A stretch of DNA of 49,171 nt, taken from the NCBI GenBank assembly GCA_905612495.1, contig CAJQSF010000014.1:1-49171 (forward strand), given 5' to 3'. The stretch's first letter is position 1. Every line of letters begins with the position of its first letter. The notes below the pieces were generated by a model that was not told where the DNA came from, made no database searches, and saw only the letters and a program-made list of their open reading frames with translations. Position numbers and translations under genes: made by a program. Below, one piece after another: positions 1 to 10,485 of the stretch. Source of the DNA: an uncultured Candidatus Pelagibacter sp. GTDB lineage: Bacteria; Pseudomonadota; Alphaproteobacteria; Pelagibacterales; Pelagibacteraceae.

Positions 1-2
1 TA

Positions 3-584
3 AGACTAAGTGGAAAAAATAATTCTTTATACTATTTTGATAAAAAAGGAATTGAAGGTCACTATGATGAAAATGGTAAGAGTGTTGAAAAAGCATTAAT
101 GAAAACACCCATCAATGGTGCAAGACTTTCATCTGCTTTTGGAATGAGGAAACATCCTATAGATGGTTATAATAAAATGCATAAAGGAACAGATTTTGCA
201 GCACCAATGGGTACACCAATCATGGCATCTGGCAGTGGAGTTATAGTAAGAGCTAGATGGTGTGGTGGTGGTGGAAATTGTGTTAAGATAAAACATAATT
301 CAACTTATGAAACAATTTATGCTCATATGAAAAGTTTTGCGCGTGGAATAAAAGAAGGATTAAGGATTAAACAAGGCCAGATAATTGGGTATGTTGGTTC
401 AACAGGAAAATCTACTGGCCCACATTTACATTATGAGGTGATTAAAAATGGAAAAAAAATAAACTCACAAAAATTAAAATTGCCTTCTGGAAAAATTCTT
501 AAGAGTGCAGACAGAAAAATATTTGAAGTAGTTAAAATTAAATTAGATGTTTTGAAATCTGAATTAATTATTGGTTTAAATTAA
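3..584 (+). CDS. M23 family metallopeptidase, C-terminal part (5' end lies outside the window)
   Basis: Frame is open from base 3; translation has GMRKHPIDGYNKMHKGTDFAAPMGTPIMASGSG and TGPHLHYEV, typical of LytM/M23 peptidases. Confidence 0.9.
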   Translation, partial: RLSGKNNSLYYFDKKGIEGHYDENGKSVEKALMKTPINGARLSSAFGMRKHPIDGYNKMHKGTDFAAPMGTPIMASGSGVIVRARWCGGGGNCVKIKHNSTYETIYAHMKSFARGIKEGLRIKQGQIIGYVGSTGKSTGPHLHYEVIKNGKKINSQKLKLPSGKILKSADRKIFEVVKIKLDVLKSELIIGLN

Positions 585-1048
585 ATAGTTGCAGACTTTT
601 TCTCTACTATTTTTTTATCTGAATCTTTTATAACTTTTTTAACTGACGGCTCAGGAATAATTTTTTTTTCCATGTCTTCGTCTATTTTAACTAGTTTTTC
701 ACTTTTGGCTTCAGCTTCTGTTGGTTTTGTTATTGCTGCAGGGGAAGAATTAACTCTTGCCATTCTAAAACTTTCTTGCTCATTTTGAACCCTAGTAAAG
801 TGATCAGCATGCTGAAAATAGTTTTCTGATAAAACTCTATCTTCATTTGCTAAGGCTTCTCTAGCCATTTCATTATATTTTTCAATTAATTTTGAAGCAT
901 TATGGTTATTTTTACCCGGAACGCTTCTTCTAAAATTATCATTATTAGAAAATTTAGAACCTTCATTATTACTTCTAAATGGAGGTCTTCTATTATTGTT
1001 ACTTCTAAATGGAGGTCTTCTATTATTATTACTTCTAAATGTTACCAT
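581..1048 (-). CDS. DUF4167-like protein with Asn/Arg-rich N-terminal repeats
   Basis: Basic Asn-rich N-terminus followed by NHNASKLIEKYNEMAREALANEDRVLSENYFQHADHFTR, typical of alphaproteobacterial DUF4167 proteins upstream of prmC/prfA. Confidence 0.8.
   Translation of the reverse strand: MVTFRSNNNRRPPFRSNNNRRPPFRSNNEGSKFSNNDNFRRSVPGKNNHNASKLIEKYNEMAREALANEDRVLSENYFQHADHFTRVQNEQESFRMARVNSSPAAITKPTEAEAKSEKLVKIDEDMEKKIIPEPSVKKVIKDSDKKIVEKKSATI
971..1040. repeat. 30-nt tandem repeat (two full copies plus 10 nt) encoding FRSNNNRRPP
   Basis: acttctaaatggaggtcttctattattgtt / acttctaaatggaggtcttctattattatt / acttctaaat read directly. Confidence 0.9.
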
Positions 1049-1064
1049 ATTTTTATTTTTTAAT

Positions 1065-1907
1065 TTAAATTTTAGTGCTGATTATACAGCGATCATTATT
1101 TCCATAATCTCTTATGGCTCTGTTTACGTAAAAACCTTCTTCTTTTAATATTTTCTTAGCTTTATTTTTTTGATTAAACCCAATCTCTAAAATAAATTTT
1201 CCATTTTTCTTAATCAGAGTTTTTGCTTTATTAATAACTTTTCTGATTTTTGAAAACCCGTCAAACCCACCACTTAAAGCTAACTTTGGTTCAAAGTTAA
1301 TAACATCTTTTTCCAAATATTTTAAATTAAATAATTCAATATAAGGAGGGTTTGAAACAATCAGATCATATTTCCCTATTTTAAAATTGTCAATACTAGA
1401 ATGAAAAAACTTTACTCTACCTGTTAAGTTTAGTTGTTTTGCATTGAGTTTACTTACTTTTATACTTTTTTTAGAGATATCTATTCCGGTTCCATAAAAA
1501 TTAGGTCTCTCTTTAAGTATAGATAAAAGGATACATCCAGAACCAGTTCCAATGTCAAGAACTTGCAACTGTGAATGCTTTGAGTAAATTTTTAATACTT
1601 CCTCTATTATTAATTCAGTATCAGGCCTTGGAATTAACACATCTTTATTAACAAAAAACTCATCCTTCCAAAAATCTTTTTTATTTATTAGGTAGGCAAC
1701 TGGCTCCCCTTTTTTTCTTCTTTCAATTAAGTTTTTGAATATCCCTGCCTGCTCTGAGTTTAAAAGCTCCTTAGGGTTTAAAATTATATGTTTTTTATCT
1801 TTCTTGATTGAATTAGATAGTAATATTTCACTATCAAGTTGAGGATTAGATATTTTGTTTTTTTTTAGAATACTTATTCCTTCATTTAAAATACTTTTTA
1901 TATTCAT
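1065..1907 (-). CDS. prmC: Peptide chain release factor N5-glutamine methyltransferase
   Basis: LDIGTGSGCILLSIL and NPPY motif; adjacent to prfA. Confidence 0.95.
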   Translation of the reverse strand: MNIKSILNEGISILKKNKISNPQLDSEILLSNSIKKDKKHIILNPKELLNSEQAGIFKNLIERRKKGEPVAYLINKKDFWKDEFFVNKDVLIPRPDTELIIEEVLKIYSKHSQLQVLDIGTGSGCILLSILKERPNFYGTGIDISKKSIKVSKLNAKQLNLTGRVKFFHSSIDNFKIGKYDLIVSNPPYIELFNLKYLEKDVINFEPKLALSGGFDGFSKIRKVINKAKTLIKKNGKFILEIGFNQKNKAKKILKEEGFYVNRAIRDYGNNDRCIISTKI

Positions 1908-1908
1908 T

Positions 1909-2982
1909 TTAAGTAAGATTGCTTAATTTCTCTTCTTGTGCTTGTAGTGTTAAGTTTTCTACCATTTCATCAAATGCTTCACCCTCTAGGAAAGCCTCAA
2001 GTTTGTGTAGTGTTAGATTAATACGATGATCTGTTACCCTTCCTTGGGGAAAATTATATGTTCTAATTCTTTCAGAGCGATCTCCAGTTCCTATTTTGCT
2101 CTTCCTATCTTGTGATCTCTCACCTTCTATTCTTGATCTTTCCAGCTCATACAATCTTGATCTCAAAATCAACATTCCTTTTGCTTTATTTTTGTGTTGT
2201 GATTTTTGATCTTGCTGAGATACTGATAATCCAGTTGGGATATGAGTAATTCTAACAGCACTGTCTGTTGTATTTACAGACTGTCCTCCTGGGCCACCAG
2301 CTCTAAAAACATCAATTCTTAGATCAGAGTCATTTATTTTTATATCAACCTCTTCAGCTTCCGGTAAAACAGCTACCGTTGCAGCAGATGTATGAATTCT
2401 TCCTTGAGTTTCTGTGTCTGGAACTCTTTGAACACGATGAACTCCACTTTCATATTTTAAAGTTGAGTAAATATTTTTTCCTCTAATCGATGCAATAACT
2501 TCTTTAAGGCCACCCGCTTCACTCTGGGACATACTTATTAATTCTAATTCCCATTTTTTTTGATGACTAACTTTTTCATACATTTTAAAAAGATCCGAAG
2601 CAAACAAACTTGCTTCTAAGCCACCTGTGCCAGCTCTAATCTCTATAATTGCATTTTTTTTATCCGCATCATCTTTGGGTAATAAAAATAATTTTAATTT
2701 CTTTTCTATTGTTTCATTTTCTGACTTGAGGTCTTTTAATTCAGTTTCAGCCATTACTTTAAACTCAGCATCACTATCAGCATCACCTAAAATTTTTTCT
2801 AAATCTTTTTTTTCTTCTTCGTATGAAGAATATTTTTTAGCATCATCTATTACATCATTTAAATCTGAATATTCTTTTGACTTTTCAGCAAAAAGTTTCT
2901 TATCCACATCACCTGCTGATAGCTCCTTCTCCAACAAGGAGTGCTTAGATATTAATTCTTCAATAGTTTTTAGAGGTATCAT
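1909..2982 (-). CDS. prfA: Peptide chain release factor 1
   Basis: [25 protein letters not shown] motif; full-length. Confidence 0.97.
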   Translation of the reverse strand: MIPLKTIEELISKHSLLEKELSAGDVDKKLFAEKSKEYSDLNDVIDDAKKYSSYEEEKKDLEKILGDADSDAEFKVMAETELKDLKSENETIEKKLKLFLLPKDDADKKNAIIEIRAGTGGLEASLFASDLFKMYEKVSHQKKWELELISMSQSEAGGLKEVIASIRGKNIYSTLKYESGVHRVQRVPDTETQGRIHTSAATVAVLPEAEEVDIKINDSDLRIDVFRAGGPGGQSVNTTDSAVRITHIPTGLSVSQQDQKSQHKNKAKGMLILRSRLYELERSRIEGERSQDRKSKIGTGDRSERIRTYNFPQGRVTDHRINLTLHKLEAFLEGEAFDEMVENLTLQAQEEKLSNLT

Positions 2983-4082
2983 TATAATTTTTTATCAAGT
3001 TCGGCAGCTTTTTTTTCTACTTCGCTTACAACTTTTGATATTATGTCTTCTGATAAAACTTTTTCACTTTGAATACCAGATAAATAAAGCATATTACTCC
3101 CTTTTCCACCTCCTGTTATGCCTATGTCGGTCATTGCTGCTTCTCCCGGTCCATTAACTACGCAACCAATAATTGATAGAGTTAAAGGAGTTTTAATATG
3201 AGAAAGTTTTTCTTCTAGTGTTTTGACAGTATCAATTACTTGAAAAGCTTGTCTTGCACAAGATGGACAGGATATAATTCTCACACCTCTATTCCTTAAG
3301 TTAAGTGACTTTAATATCTCATTGCCTATTTTAATTTCTTTTACTGGATCATCGGATAATGAAATTCTTATTGTGTCACCTATTCCATCCATCAAAAGTG
3401 ATCCTAAACCTATCGAAGATTTAATACTCCCCGATATAAAACTACCAGCTTCTGTAATTCCTAGATGCAAAGGATAGTCTGTAATATGTGAAAGTTGACG
3501 ATATGCAGCCATAGATAAAAAAACATCTGACGACTTAACACTAATTTTAAAGTTAAAAAAATCTTGGTCTTCAAGAATTTTGATATTTCTTTGTGCGCTT
3601 TCAACTAAAGCCTCAGGACATGGCTCCTTATATTTTTCTAAAATATCTTTTTCAAGTGAGCCCGCATTGACTCCTATTCTTATCGAACAGTTATTATTTT
3701 TGGCTGCACTTAATACATCATGTATTTTTGATTTATCACCTATATTACCTGGATTAATCCTTAAACATTTTGCACCATTTTCTGCGGCTTCAATGGCTCT
3801 TTTGTAATGAAAATGAATATCAGCAATTATTGGTACAGAAACATTCTTAGTAATTTCCTTAAGTGCTAAAGAAGATTCTTCATCTGGGCAAGAAACCCTA
3901 ACTAGGTCGGCGCCCTCTTCATGAATATCATTAATTTGTTTAATAGTTGCTTGAATATCTGTGGTTAATGTATTTGTCATTGATTGAACAGAAATAGGAT
4001 TATCTCCACCTATTTTTACATCACCAACATTTATAACTTTTGTTTTTTTTCTATGAATATCTCTAAATGGTCTTAAGCTCAT
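2982..4082 (-). CDS. ispG: 4-hydroxy-3-methylbut-2-enyl diphosphate synthase
   Basis: [24 protein letters not shown] and [10 protein letters not shown] motifs. Confidence 0.96.
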   Translation of the reverse strand: MSLRPFRDIHRKKTKVINVGDVKIGGDNPISVQSMTNTLTTDIQATIKQINDIHEEGADLVRVSCPDEESSLALKEITKNVSVPIIADIHFHYKRAIEAAENGAKCLRINPGNIGDKSKIHDVLSAAKNNNCSIRIGVNAGSLEKDILEKYKEPCPEALVESAQRNIKILEDQDFFNFKISVKSSDVFLSMAAYRQLSHITDYPLHLGITEAGSFISGSIKSSIGLGSLLMDGIGDTIRISLSDDPVKEIKIGNEILKSLNLRNRGVRIISCPSCARQAFQVIDTVKTLEEKLSHIKTPLTLSIIGCVVNGPGEAAMTDIGITGGGKGSNMLYLSGIQSEKVLSEDIISKVVSEVEKKAAELDKKL

Positions 4083-4085
4083 TAT

Positions 4086-5297
4086 TTAATCTAATTTAAA
4101 TTCTTTGTGAAGGACTGCTATAGCTTTTTTTACACTTTTGTTAGATATCAAAACTGAAATTTTTATTTCAGATGTTGAAATAACCATAATATTAATTTTT
4201 TTCGATGCTAGTGCTTGAAACATTCTATAAGTAATTCCAGGTGTTGTAATCATCCCAACTCCTATGATTGATACTTTAGAGACATTAGTATCATATGTAA
4301 ACTTTCTAAAAGAGATTTTTTTATTTTGTTTTATAATTTTCTCAGTTTTTTTTAAATCTTCCAATTTAATAGTGAAAGTTAAGTCTGTTTCTTTACTGTT
4401 TAATGAAATGTTTTGAACAACCATGTCTACATTTATTTGGTTAAGTGATAAAGGTTTAAAAATAGAAGCTGCAACACCAGGTTTATCCTTAACACCAATC
4501 ATTGTAACTTTAGCATCATTTTTTGTGGATGTAATTCCTGTTATTATTTGATCACTAAAAGCTTTTTTATTGTTTGTTATTAAAGTGCCTTTCTTTTTTA
4601 CAAATGAAGATTTAACTGAAAAGCTTATATTATTTAATTTAGCATCTTGCACAGATGTTGGCTGCATAACTTTTGCTCCTAAAGATGCCATTTCAAGCAT
4701 TTCATCATAAGAAATTTTATCAATTTTTTTTGCTTTTAAATGACTTCTTGGATCTGTTGTGTACACACCATCTACATCTGTATAAATATCGCAGGTTTCG
4801 GCATTAAAAAATTTTGCTAACATTATTGCTGAAGCATCAGTTCCTCCTCTACCTAATGTGGTAACTCTATCCTCTGAATTGATTCCTTGAAAGCCAGTAA
4901 TGATTGGTATTCCTCCCAACTTCATAAAACTGAGTATTTTATTTTTGTTAATCTTATTAATTCTTGATGAACTATATGGGCCCTCAGTAATAATTGGCAC
5001 CTGCCAAGCCATCCATGATCTAGCTTTAAACCCAAGATGCTTTAGTCTGCCAGCAATTAATGCACATGTTGCTTGTTCGCCCGTAGATAACAAAACATCA
5101 TATTCGGCTGCATCAAAATTTTTACTTAATTCTTTTGTTTGTTTAATCAATTGATTAGTTATCCCACTCATTGCAGAAGAAACAACAATTACTCCTAAAT
5201 TTTTTTTTTTATAAGTGGCTATAATTTTAGCTACATTCTTAATTCTATCCATATTTCCTACAGAAGTTCCACCAAATTTTAATACGACCGTTTTCAT
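4086..5297 (-). CDS. lysC: Aspartate kinase
   Basis: VLKFGGTSVGNMDRI N-terminus, TLGRGGTDASA, C-terminal ACT domains. Confidence 0.96.
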   Translation of the reverse strand: MKTVVLKFGGTSVGNMDRIKNVAKIIATYKKKNLGVIVVSSAMSGITNQLIKQTKELSKNFDAAEYDVLLSTGEQATCALIAGRLKHLGFKARSWMAWQVPIITEGPYSSSRINKINKNKILSFMKLGGIPIITGFQGINSEDRVTTLGRGGTDASAIMLAKFFNAETCDIYTDVDGVYTTDPRSHLKAKKIDKISYDEMLEMASLGAKVMQPTSVQDAKLNNISFSVKSSFVKKKGTLITNNKKAFSDQIITGITSTKNDAKVTMIGVKDKPGVAASIFKPLSLNQINVDMVVQNISLNSKETDLTFTIKLEDLKKTEKIIKQNKKISFRKFTYDTNVSKVSIIGVGMITTPGITYRMFQALASKKINIMVISTSEIKISVLISNKSVKKAIAVLHKEFKLD

Positions 5298-5363
5298 TGA
5301 TAATTTTGTTTAATTAATATTGATAAAATACATCTTAATTGTTATGTCCACAAGTCATCTATT

Positions 5364-6086
5364 ATGAATTCAATAAATAAAAAAGAAATAGAAAAATTTT
5401 CTAAAATTGCTGATGAATGGTGGAATCCTAATGGCAAATTTAAACCTCTGCATAATTTTAACCCTATAAGAATTAAATATATAAAAGAAAATATAATTAA
5501 AGATTTCAAAATTAAACTCTCAGAAAGGCCATTAAAGAAAATTAACTTGCTAGATATTGGTTGTGGTGGAGGGTTATTATCTGAGCCAATGTGTAGACTG
5601 GGTGCTAATGTAGTTGGTATAGATGCTTCATTAAAAAATATTGAAATTGCAAAATTTCATGCAAAAAAAAACAAACTTAAAATAAACTATAAAGTTGCAT
5701 CACCAGAAAAGTTAAAAACTGATATAAAATTTGATGTAATTTTGAATATGGAAATAGTTGAACATGTTGAAAATATAGATTTTTTTATTAAAGAGAGTGC
5801 AAAACTGTTAAAAAAAAATGGTATAATGTTTGTGGCAACTTTAAATAAAACTCTAAAGTCTTATGCTTTTGCAATCATAGGAGCTGAATATATTTTAAAA
5901 TGGTTACCTATAGGGACTCATGATTGGGAAAAATTTGTTAAACCTAGTGATTTAATAAAGATTTCAGAAAAAAATAGTTTATCTCTAAAAAAATTAGACG
6001 GCATGAAGTTTAATATATTAGATGATAGTTGGAAGGTTAGTAATGACACCTCTGTTAACTATATTGTTAAATTAAAAAAAAATTAA
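5364..6086 (+). CDS. ubiG: 3-demethylubiquinone-9 3-O-methyltransferase
   Basis: FSKIADEWWNPNGKFKPLHNFNPIRIKYI, LDIGCGGGLLSEPM. Confidence 0.95.
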   Translation: MNSINKKEIEKFSKIADEWWNPNGKFKPLHNFNPIRIKYIKENIIKDFKIKLSERPLKKINLLDIGCGGGLLSEPMCRLGANVVGIDASLKNIEIAKFHAKKNKLKINYKVASPEKLKTDIKFDVILNMEIVEHVENIDFFIKESAKLLKKNGIMFVATLNKTLKSYAFAIIGAEYILKWLPIGTHDWEKFVKPSDLIKISEKNSLSLKKLDGMKFNILDDSWKVSNDTSVNYIVKLKKN

Positions 6087-6511
6087 TTCGTATTATCTTT
6101 TATCCAAGGTATTATTTCCACTTCGATGCCTTCTTCTTTTAATTCTTTAAGGTCCTCTTTTGTTGAAGTGCCATAAATCCCTTTCAAGGCTTTTTTATTT
6201 TTATAATGAAAGGATCTTGCTTCATGAGCAAAATTTTCACCGACGTAATCAAAATTTTTTTTAATAAATTCTTGATATTTTAAAATTACTTTCTTTGTTT
6301 TTTTATATTTTTGAATTTCACTATCAGTTTTAGAATCATGCTTTGGTATAAATACACTTGGAGACATTAGAGTTTTTTCTACACTTAATGAATTACAAAT
6401 ATGACAGTTAATAAATTTTTTTTTTTTTAATCTCTCATATTCTTTAGAAGAAGAAAACCAGCTATCAAAAGTAGTTTCACAATCTTCACAAATAAGCCTG
6501 TATTTGATCAT
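6083..6511 (-). CDS. DUF1178 family protein
   Basis: MIKYRLICEDCETTFDSWFSSSKEYERL with two CxxC motifs. Confidence 0.85.
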   Translation of the reverse strand: MIKYRLICEDCETTFDSWFSSSKEYERLKKKKFINCHICNSLSVEKTLMSPSVFIPKHDSKTDSEIQKYKKTKKVILKYQEFIKKNFDYVGENFAHEARSFHYKNKKALKGIYGTSTKEDLKELKEEGIEVEIIPWIKDNTN

Positions 6512-6552
6512 TGAGTATAGTTAGTGATTAATATACTTAATTCAATATCCAA

Positions 6553-7854
6553 TTAACTTCTATAATCAGCATTGATCTCTATATATTTTTTTGTCAAATC
6601 CATAGTGTAAGCCGTAAAGTTTTTTAAACCCATATTAAGATTTATTGAAATATCTATTGATTGGTTTTTCATATAATTTGCAACATCACTCTCTTTATAA
6701 TTTTTCACAAGTTGTCCTTTTTCTATAATTTTTATTTTACCAAATTGAATTGATAGTTTTTTTAAATTTATATCAACGCTAGATTTACCAATAGCCATTA
6801 TAATTCTTCCCCAATTTGGATCTTCGCCTGCAATAGCTGTTTTAACAAGTTTTGAATTTGCAATGGAAAATGCAATTTTTTTAGCATCATTATCGTTTTT
6901 TGATTTAATAATATTAACTGTTATAAATTTACTAGCACCCTCACCGTCTGCAACTATTCTTTTTGATAAGTTTAATAACACAGAGTGTAAAGCTTTATCA
7001 AAACTAACTATCTTTTTATCATTGATATTATTTATAGTTGGATTTTTTACCTTAGCTGTTGAAAAAATTGAGACCATATCATTTGTGCTTGTGTCTCCAT
7101 CGCACGTTATTGCGTTAAAAGTTGTATCAATGTTTTTTTTAAGCAATTTACTTAAGATGTCATTTGAAAGGTCTGCATCTGTAAAAATATAACCTAATGT
7201 AGTTGCCATATTTGGAAAAATCATTCCTGAACCTTTTGCTATTCCATAAATTTTTACTTTTTTATTTCCAATCTCACACTCTTCCATTGCAAGTTTTGGT
7301 TTCAAATCAGTTGTCATTATACCAAGTGCTGCCTTCATCCAGATAAGCTTGTTTTGGGTGTACTTAATTTTCTTAATTAATTCTGGAATATTATTTTTAA
7401 TTTTTTCTGTTGGATACTTTTCACCTATTGTTCCTGTACATCCAAAAAGAATCTCATTATCAGATATATTTTTTGGATAATCTTCATCTTCTTTTTGTTT
7501 TTTTGATAATTGAATAGATGCTTCTTTTGCAATTTCTTTTAAACCTTTGTAACCATTTTCGCCAGTGAAAGCATTGGCATTTCTAGTATTAACAATAAGA
7601 GATTTTATTTTTTTACTTTTTATATTTAAATTCCATTTAATATTTTCTGAGACAATTTTTGATTGTGTGTATACAGAAGCATAGTTAGCCCCATCTCTAA
7701 AATAAAACATAACCAAATCATCTCTTGGTTTATTGTACAAATTTGCACAAATAGTAGATATCGATAATCCATCAATGTGATCTAAATCTTGAAAGTCACT
7801 CATTTTTGACTTTAAATTTAGATAATTTTCAAAGTTTTTAAATTTTATTGCCAT
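6553..7854 (-). CDS. argJ: Bifunctional ornithine acetyltransferase/N-acetylglutamate synthase
   Basis: KGSGMIFPNMATTLGYIFTDA autocleavage region and AGEDPNWGRIIMAIG. Confidence 0.94.
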   Translation of the reverse strand: MAIKFKNFENYLNLKSKMSDFQDLDHIDGLSISTICANLYNKPRDDLVMFYFRDGANYASVYTQSKIVSENIKWNLNIKSKKIKSLIVNTRNANAFTGENGYKGLKEIAKEASIQLSKKQKEDEDYPKNISDNEILFGCTGTIGEKYPTEKIKNNIPELIKKIKYTQNKLIWMKAALGIMTTDLKPKLAMEECEIGNKKVKIYGIAKGSGMIFPNMATTLGYIFTDADLSNDILSKLLKKNIDTTFNAITCDGDTSTNDMVSIFSTAKVKNPTINNINDKKIVSFDKALHSVLLNLSKRIVADGEGASKFITVNIIKSKNDNDAKKIAFSIANSKLVKTAIAGEDPNWGRIIMAIGKSSVDINLKKLSIQFGKIKIIEKGQLVKNYKESDVANYMKNQSIDISINLNMGLKNFTAYTMDLTKKYIEINADYRS

Positions 7855-7920
7855 CTATTTAAAATATTCATTTAATACTTATATTAAAAGTTATAATTAA
7901 TTGTATACCAAAAAAACTAG

Positions 7921-10485
7921 ATGCTTAATCCTTTAAATTTTTTATCAAAGTTCATTAAATCAAGTAACCAAAAAGAGCTTGATCGAATTGCCAAAATTGT
8001 TGAAAAAGTTAACTCTTTTGAGAATATCGTTCAAGACATTTCGGATAAAGATTTTCCTAGCAAAACATTAGAGTTAAAAAAAAAACTTAATGAAGGCAAA
8101 GATATCAATGAATTATTACCTGAGGCTTTTGCACTCGTAAGAGAGGCGTCTAAAAGAACTAGAAATGAAAGACATTATGATGTTCAAATAATAGGTGGCG
8201 TTGTGCTGCATGAAGGTAAAATTGCTGAAATGAGAACTGGTGAAGGTAAGACACTTACTATAAGTCTTGCCGCTTACCTAAATGCCTTATGTGGTAATGG
8301 TGTTCATATTGTTACTGTTAATGATTATCTAGCTAAAAGAGATTCTTCAGAAATGGGTGAGATCTATAAATTTTTAGGTTTAACTTCTGGTTATATAAAT
8401 AATGAACAAGATGATTATGAAAGAAAAGAAAATTATAATTTTGATATTACATACGCAACTAATAGTGAGCTAGGATTTGACTATCTAAGAGATAATATGA
8501 AGCTCTCTAAAGAGCAAATGGTCCAAAGAGGACACGTTTACACTATTGTAGATGAAATAGATTCTTGCTTAATTGATGAAGCTAGAACTCCATTAGTAAT
8601 TTCTGGAGCTGCTGAAGATAAAACAGAACAATATCTTGCAATCGATAAGTTAATTAAAAAATTAACATCAAAACATTATGAAATTGATGAAAAAGATAAA
8701 AACATTTTACTTACAAATGATGGTATAAATAATGTTGAAGAAATATTTTCTAGTGCGGGAATTTTAAAAAATAATAACTTTTATGATCCTGAAAACCTGA
8801 GCTTAGTTCATCATGTCAATCAGTCATTAAGGGCTAATCATTTATTTGAAAAAGGCAAAGATTATATAGTCAAAGATGGAACATTAAAAATTATCGATGA
8901 GCTTACTGGAAGAATTTTAGAAGGAAGAAGATTTGGAGATGGACTTCATCAGGCTCTAGAAGCTAAAGAAAGAATAGACGTGCAGGCTGAAAACCAAACT
9001 CTTGCATCTATAACCTATCAAAATTATTTCAAACTTTATGGCAAGATTTCTGGATGTACTGGAACAGCAGCAACAGAGTCTCAAGAATTTTTTGAAATCT
9101 ACAATTTAATTGTTGTTATTATCCCTACCAATAAAAAAATGATCAGAAAAGACTGGAACGATCAAATTTTTAGAACAGAACTAGAAAAAAATAAAGCTAT
9201 CATTGAAAAAGTTATTGAATGCCATAAAAAAGGACAGCCGATTTTAGTTTTTACTTCCAGTATTAATAAGTCTGAAATTTATTCAAAATTACTAAACTAT
9301 GAAAAAATAAAACATGTTGTTTTAAATGCAAAAAATCATGAAAACGAAGCTGAAATTATAGCAAATGCAGGAAAAAAGAGCTCAGTTATAATTACAACAA
9401 GTATTTCAGGAAGAGGAGTTGATATACAGCTGGGTGGGAAAAAAGGAAGTCAACCCAACCAAGAACTTTCAGTAAACAAGAGCCAAATCAAATCATTAGG
9501 TGGATTATATGTGATTGGTACTGAAAGAATGGAATCTAGGAGAGTTGATAACCAAGCAAGAGGAAGAGCTGGGCGTCAAGGAGATGAAGGAAGTTCAATT
9601 TTTTATGTTAGTTTAGAGGATGACCTGATGAGAATTTTTGGCTCAGAATCTATGAATAACATCTTACAAAAGCTTGGCTTAAAAAATGGGGAAAGCATTG
9701 ACCATCCTTGGATTAATAAAGCACTTGAAAGAGCACAACAAAAAGTTGAAGCAAGAAATTTTGACATAAGAAAGAATTTACTTAAATTTGATGACGTTTT
9801 AAATGATCAAAGACATGTAATATTTTCTCAAAGAAATAATGTAATGAATAGTGAAAAAGTTTTTGATTATTCAGATGAATTTTTATCAGAAATTACAGGT
9901 CATTTAATTAGCTTAAAGGCTCAAAAGTTGTCAAAAACTAAGAGCAATGAATTTAACAACCAGTTAAAAATTTTACTTGGAAAAAGTGTCGATGATAATG
10001 AATTTGAAAATTTAATTAATTTAAAAGATGAAGATTTTAAAGAAAAAATTAATTCTAAATTTTTAGGATCAAGAAATGAAAGAATTCAAATGCTGCATGA
10101 AGAAAAAGCAAAGGAAATTGAAAAAAAAATTTTTCTTCAATGCATTGATTTAAATTGGAAGTCGCATATTCAATACCTTGAACAATTAAGACAGGTTATA
10201 GGACTTAGGTCTTATGGTCAGAGAGATCCATTAGTTGAATATAAAAAAGAAGCTTTTCATCTTTTTGAAAATTTATTAAATAAATTAAAAATTGATTTTG
10301 TAACAATTTTAATTAATTTAAAAATAGTACAAGAGCCAATTGAAAATAACTCTAATGCAGCAGTAAAAGATATATCTAATAATCCTAAATGCCTAATAAT
10401 TCAAAGAAAAGGTGAAAAAATTTCAAGAAATGAAAAATGTGAAGCTACAGGTAAAAAATTTAAAAACTGTTGTGGTGCTTTATAA
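7921..10485 (+). CDS. secA: Preprotein translocase ATPase SecA
   Basis: AEMRTGEGKTLTISLAAYLNAL, DEIDSCLIDEARTPLVISG, GRAGRQGDEGSS; degenerate C-terminal SEC-C motif. Confidence 0.96.
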   Translation: MLNPLNFLSKFIKSSNQKELDRIAKIVEKVNSFENIVQDISDKDFPSKTLELKKKLNEGKDINELLPEAFALVREASKRTRNERHYDVQIIGGVVLHEGKIAEMRTGEGKTLTISLAAYLNALCGNGVHIVTVNDYLAKRDSSEMGEIYKFLGLTSGYINNEQDDYERKENYNFDITYATNSELGFDYLRDNMKLSKEQMVQRGHVYTIVDEIDSCLIDEARTPLVISGAAEDKTEQYLAIDKLIKKLTSKHYEIDEKDKNILLTNDGINNVEEIFSSAGILKNNNFYDPENLSLVHHVNQSLRANHLFEKGKDYIVKDGTLKIIDELTGRILEGRRFGDGLHQALEAKERIDVQAENQTLASITYQNYFKLYGKISGCTGTAATESQEFFEIYNLIVVIIPTNKKMIRKDWNDQIFRTELEKNKAIIEKVIECHKKGQPILVFTSSINKSEIYSKLLNYEKIKHVVLNAKNHENEAEIIANAGKKSSVIITTSISGRGVDIQLGGKKGSQPNQELSVNKSQIKSLGGLYVIGTERMESRRVDNQARGRAGRQGDEGSSIFYVSLEDDLMRIFGSESMNNILQKLGLKNGESIDHPWINKALERAQQKVEARNFDIRKNLLKFDDVLNDQRHVIFSQRNNVMNSEKVFDYSDEFLSEITGHLISLKAQKLSKTKSNEFNNQLKILLGKSVDDNEFENLINLKDEDFKEKINSKFLGSRNERIQMLHEEKAKEIEKKIFLQCIDLNWKSHIQYLEQLRQVIGLRSYGQRDPLVEYKKEAFHLFENLLNKLKIDFVTILINLKIVQEPIENNSNAAVKDISNNPKCLIIQRKGEKISRNEKCEATGKKFKNCCGAL

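Noticed and set aside
2627-3157. 176-aa plus-strand ORF opposite prfA/ispG
   Set aside because: Antisense to two clearly identified genes; low-complexity Ser/Phe-rich translation typical of antisense reading in AT-rich DNA.
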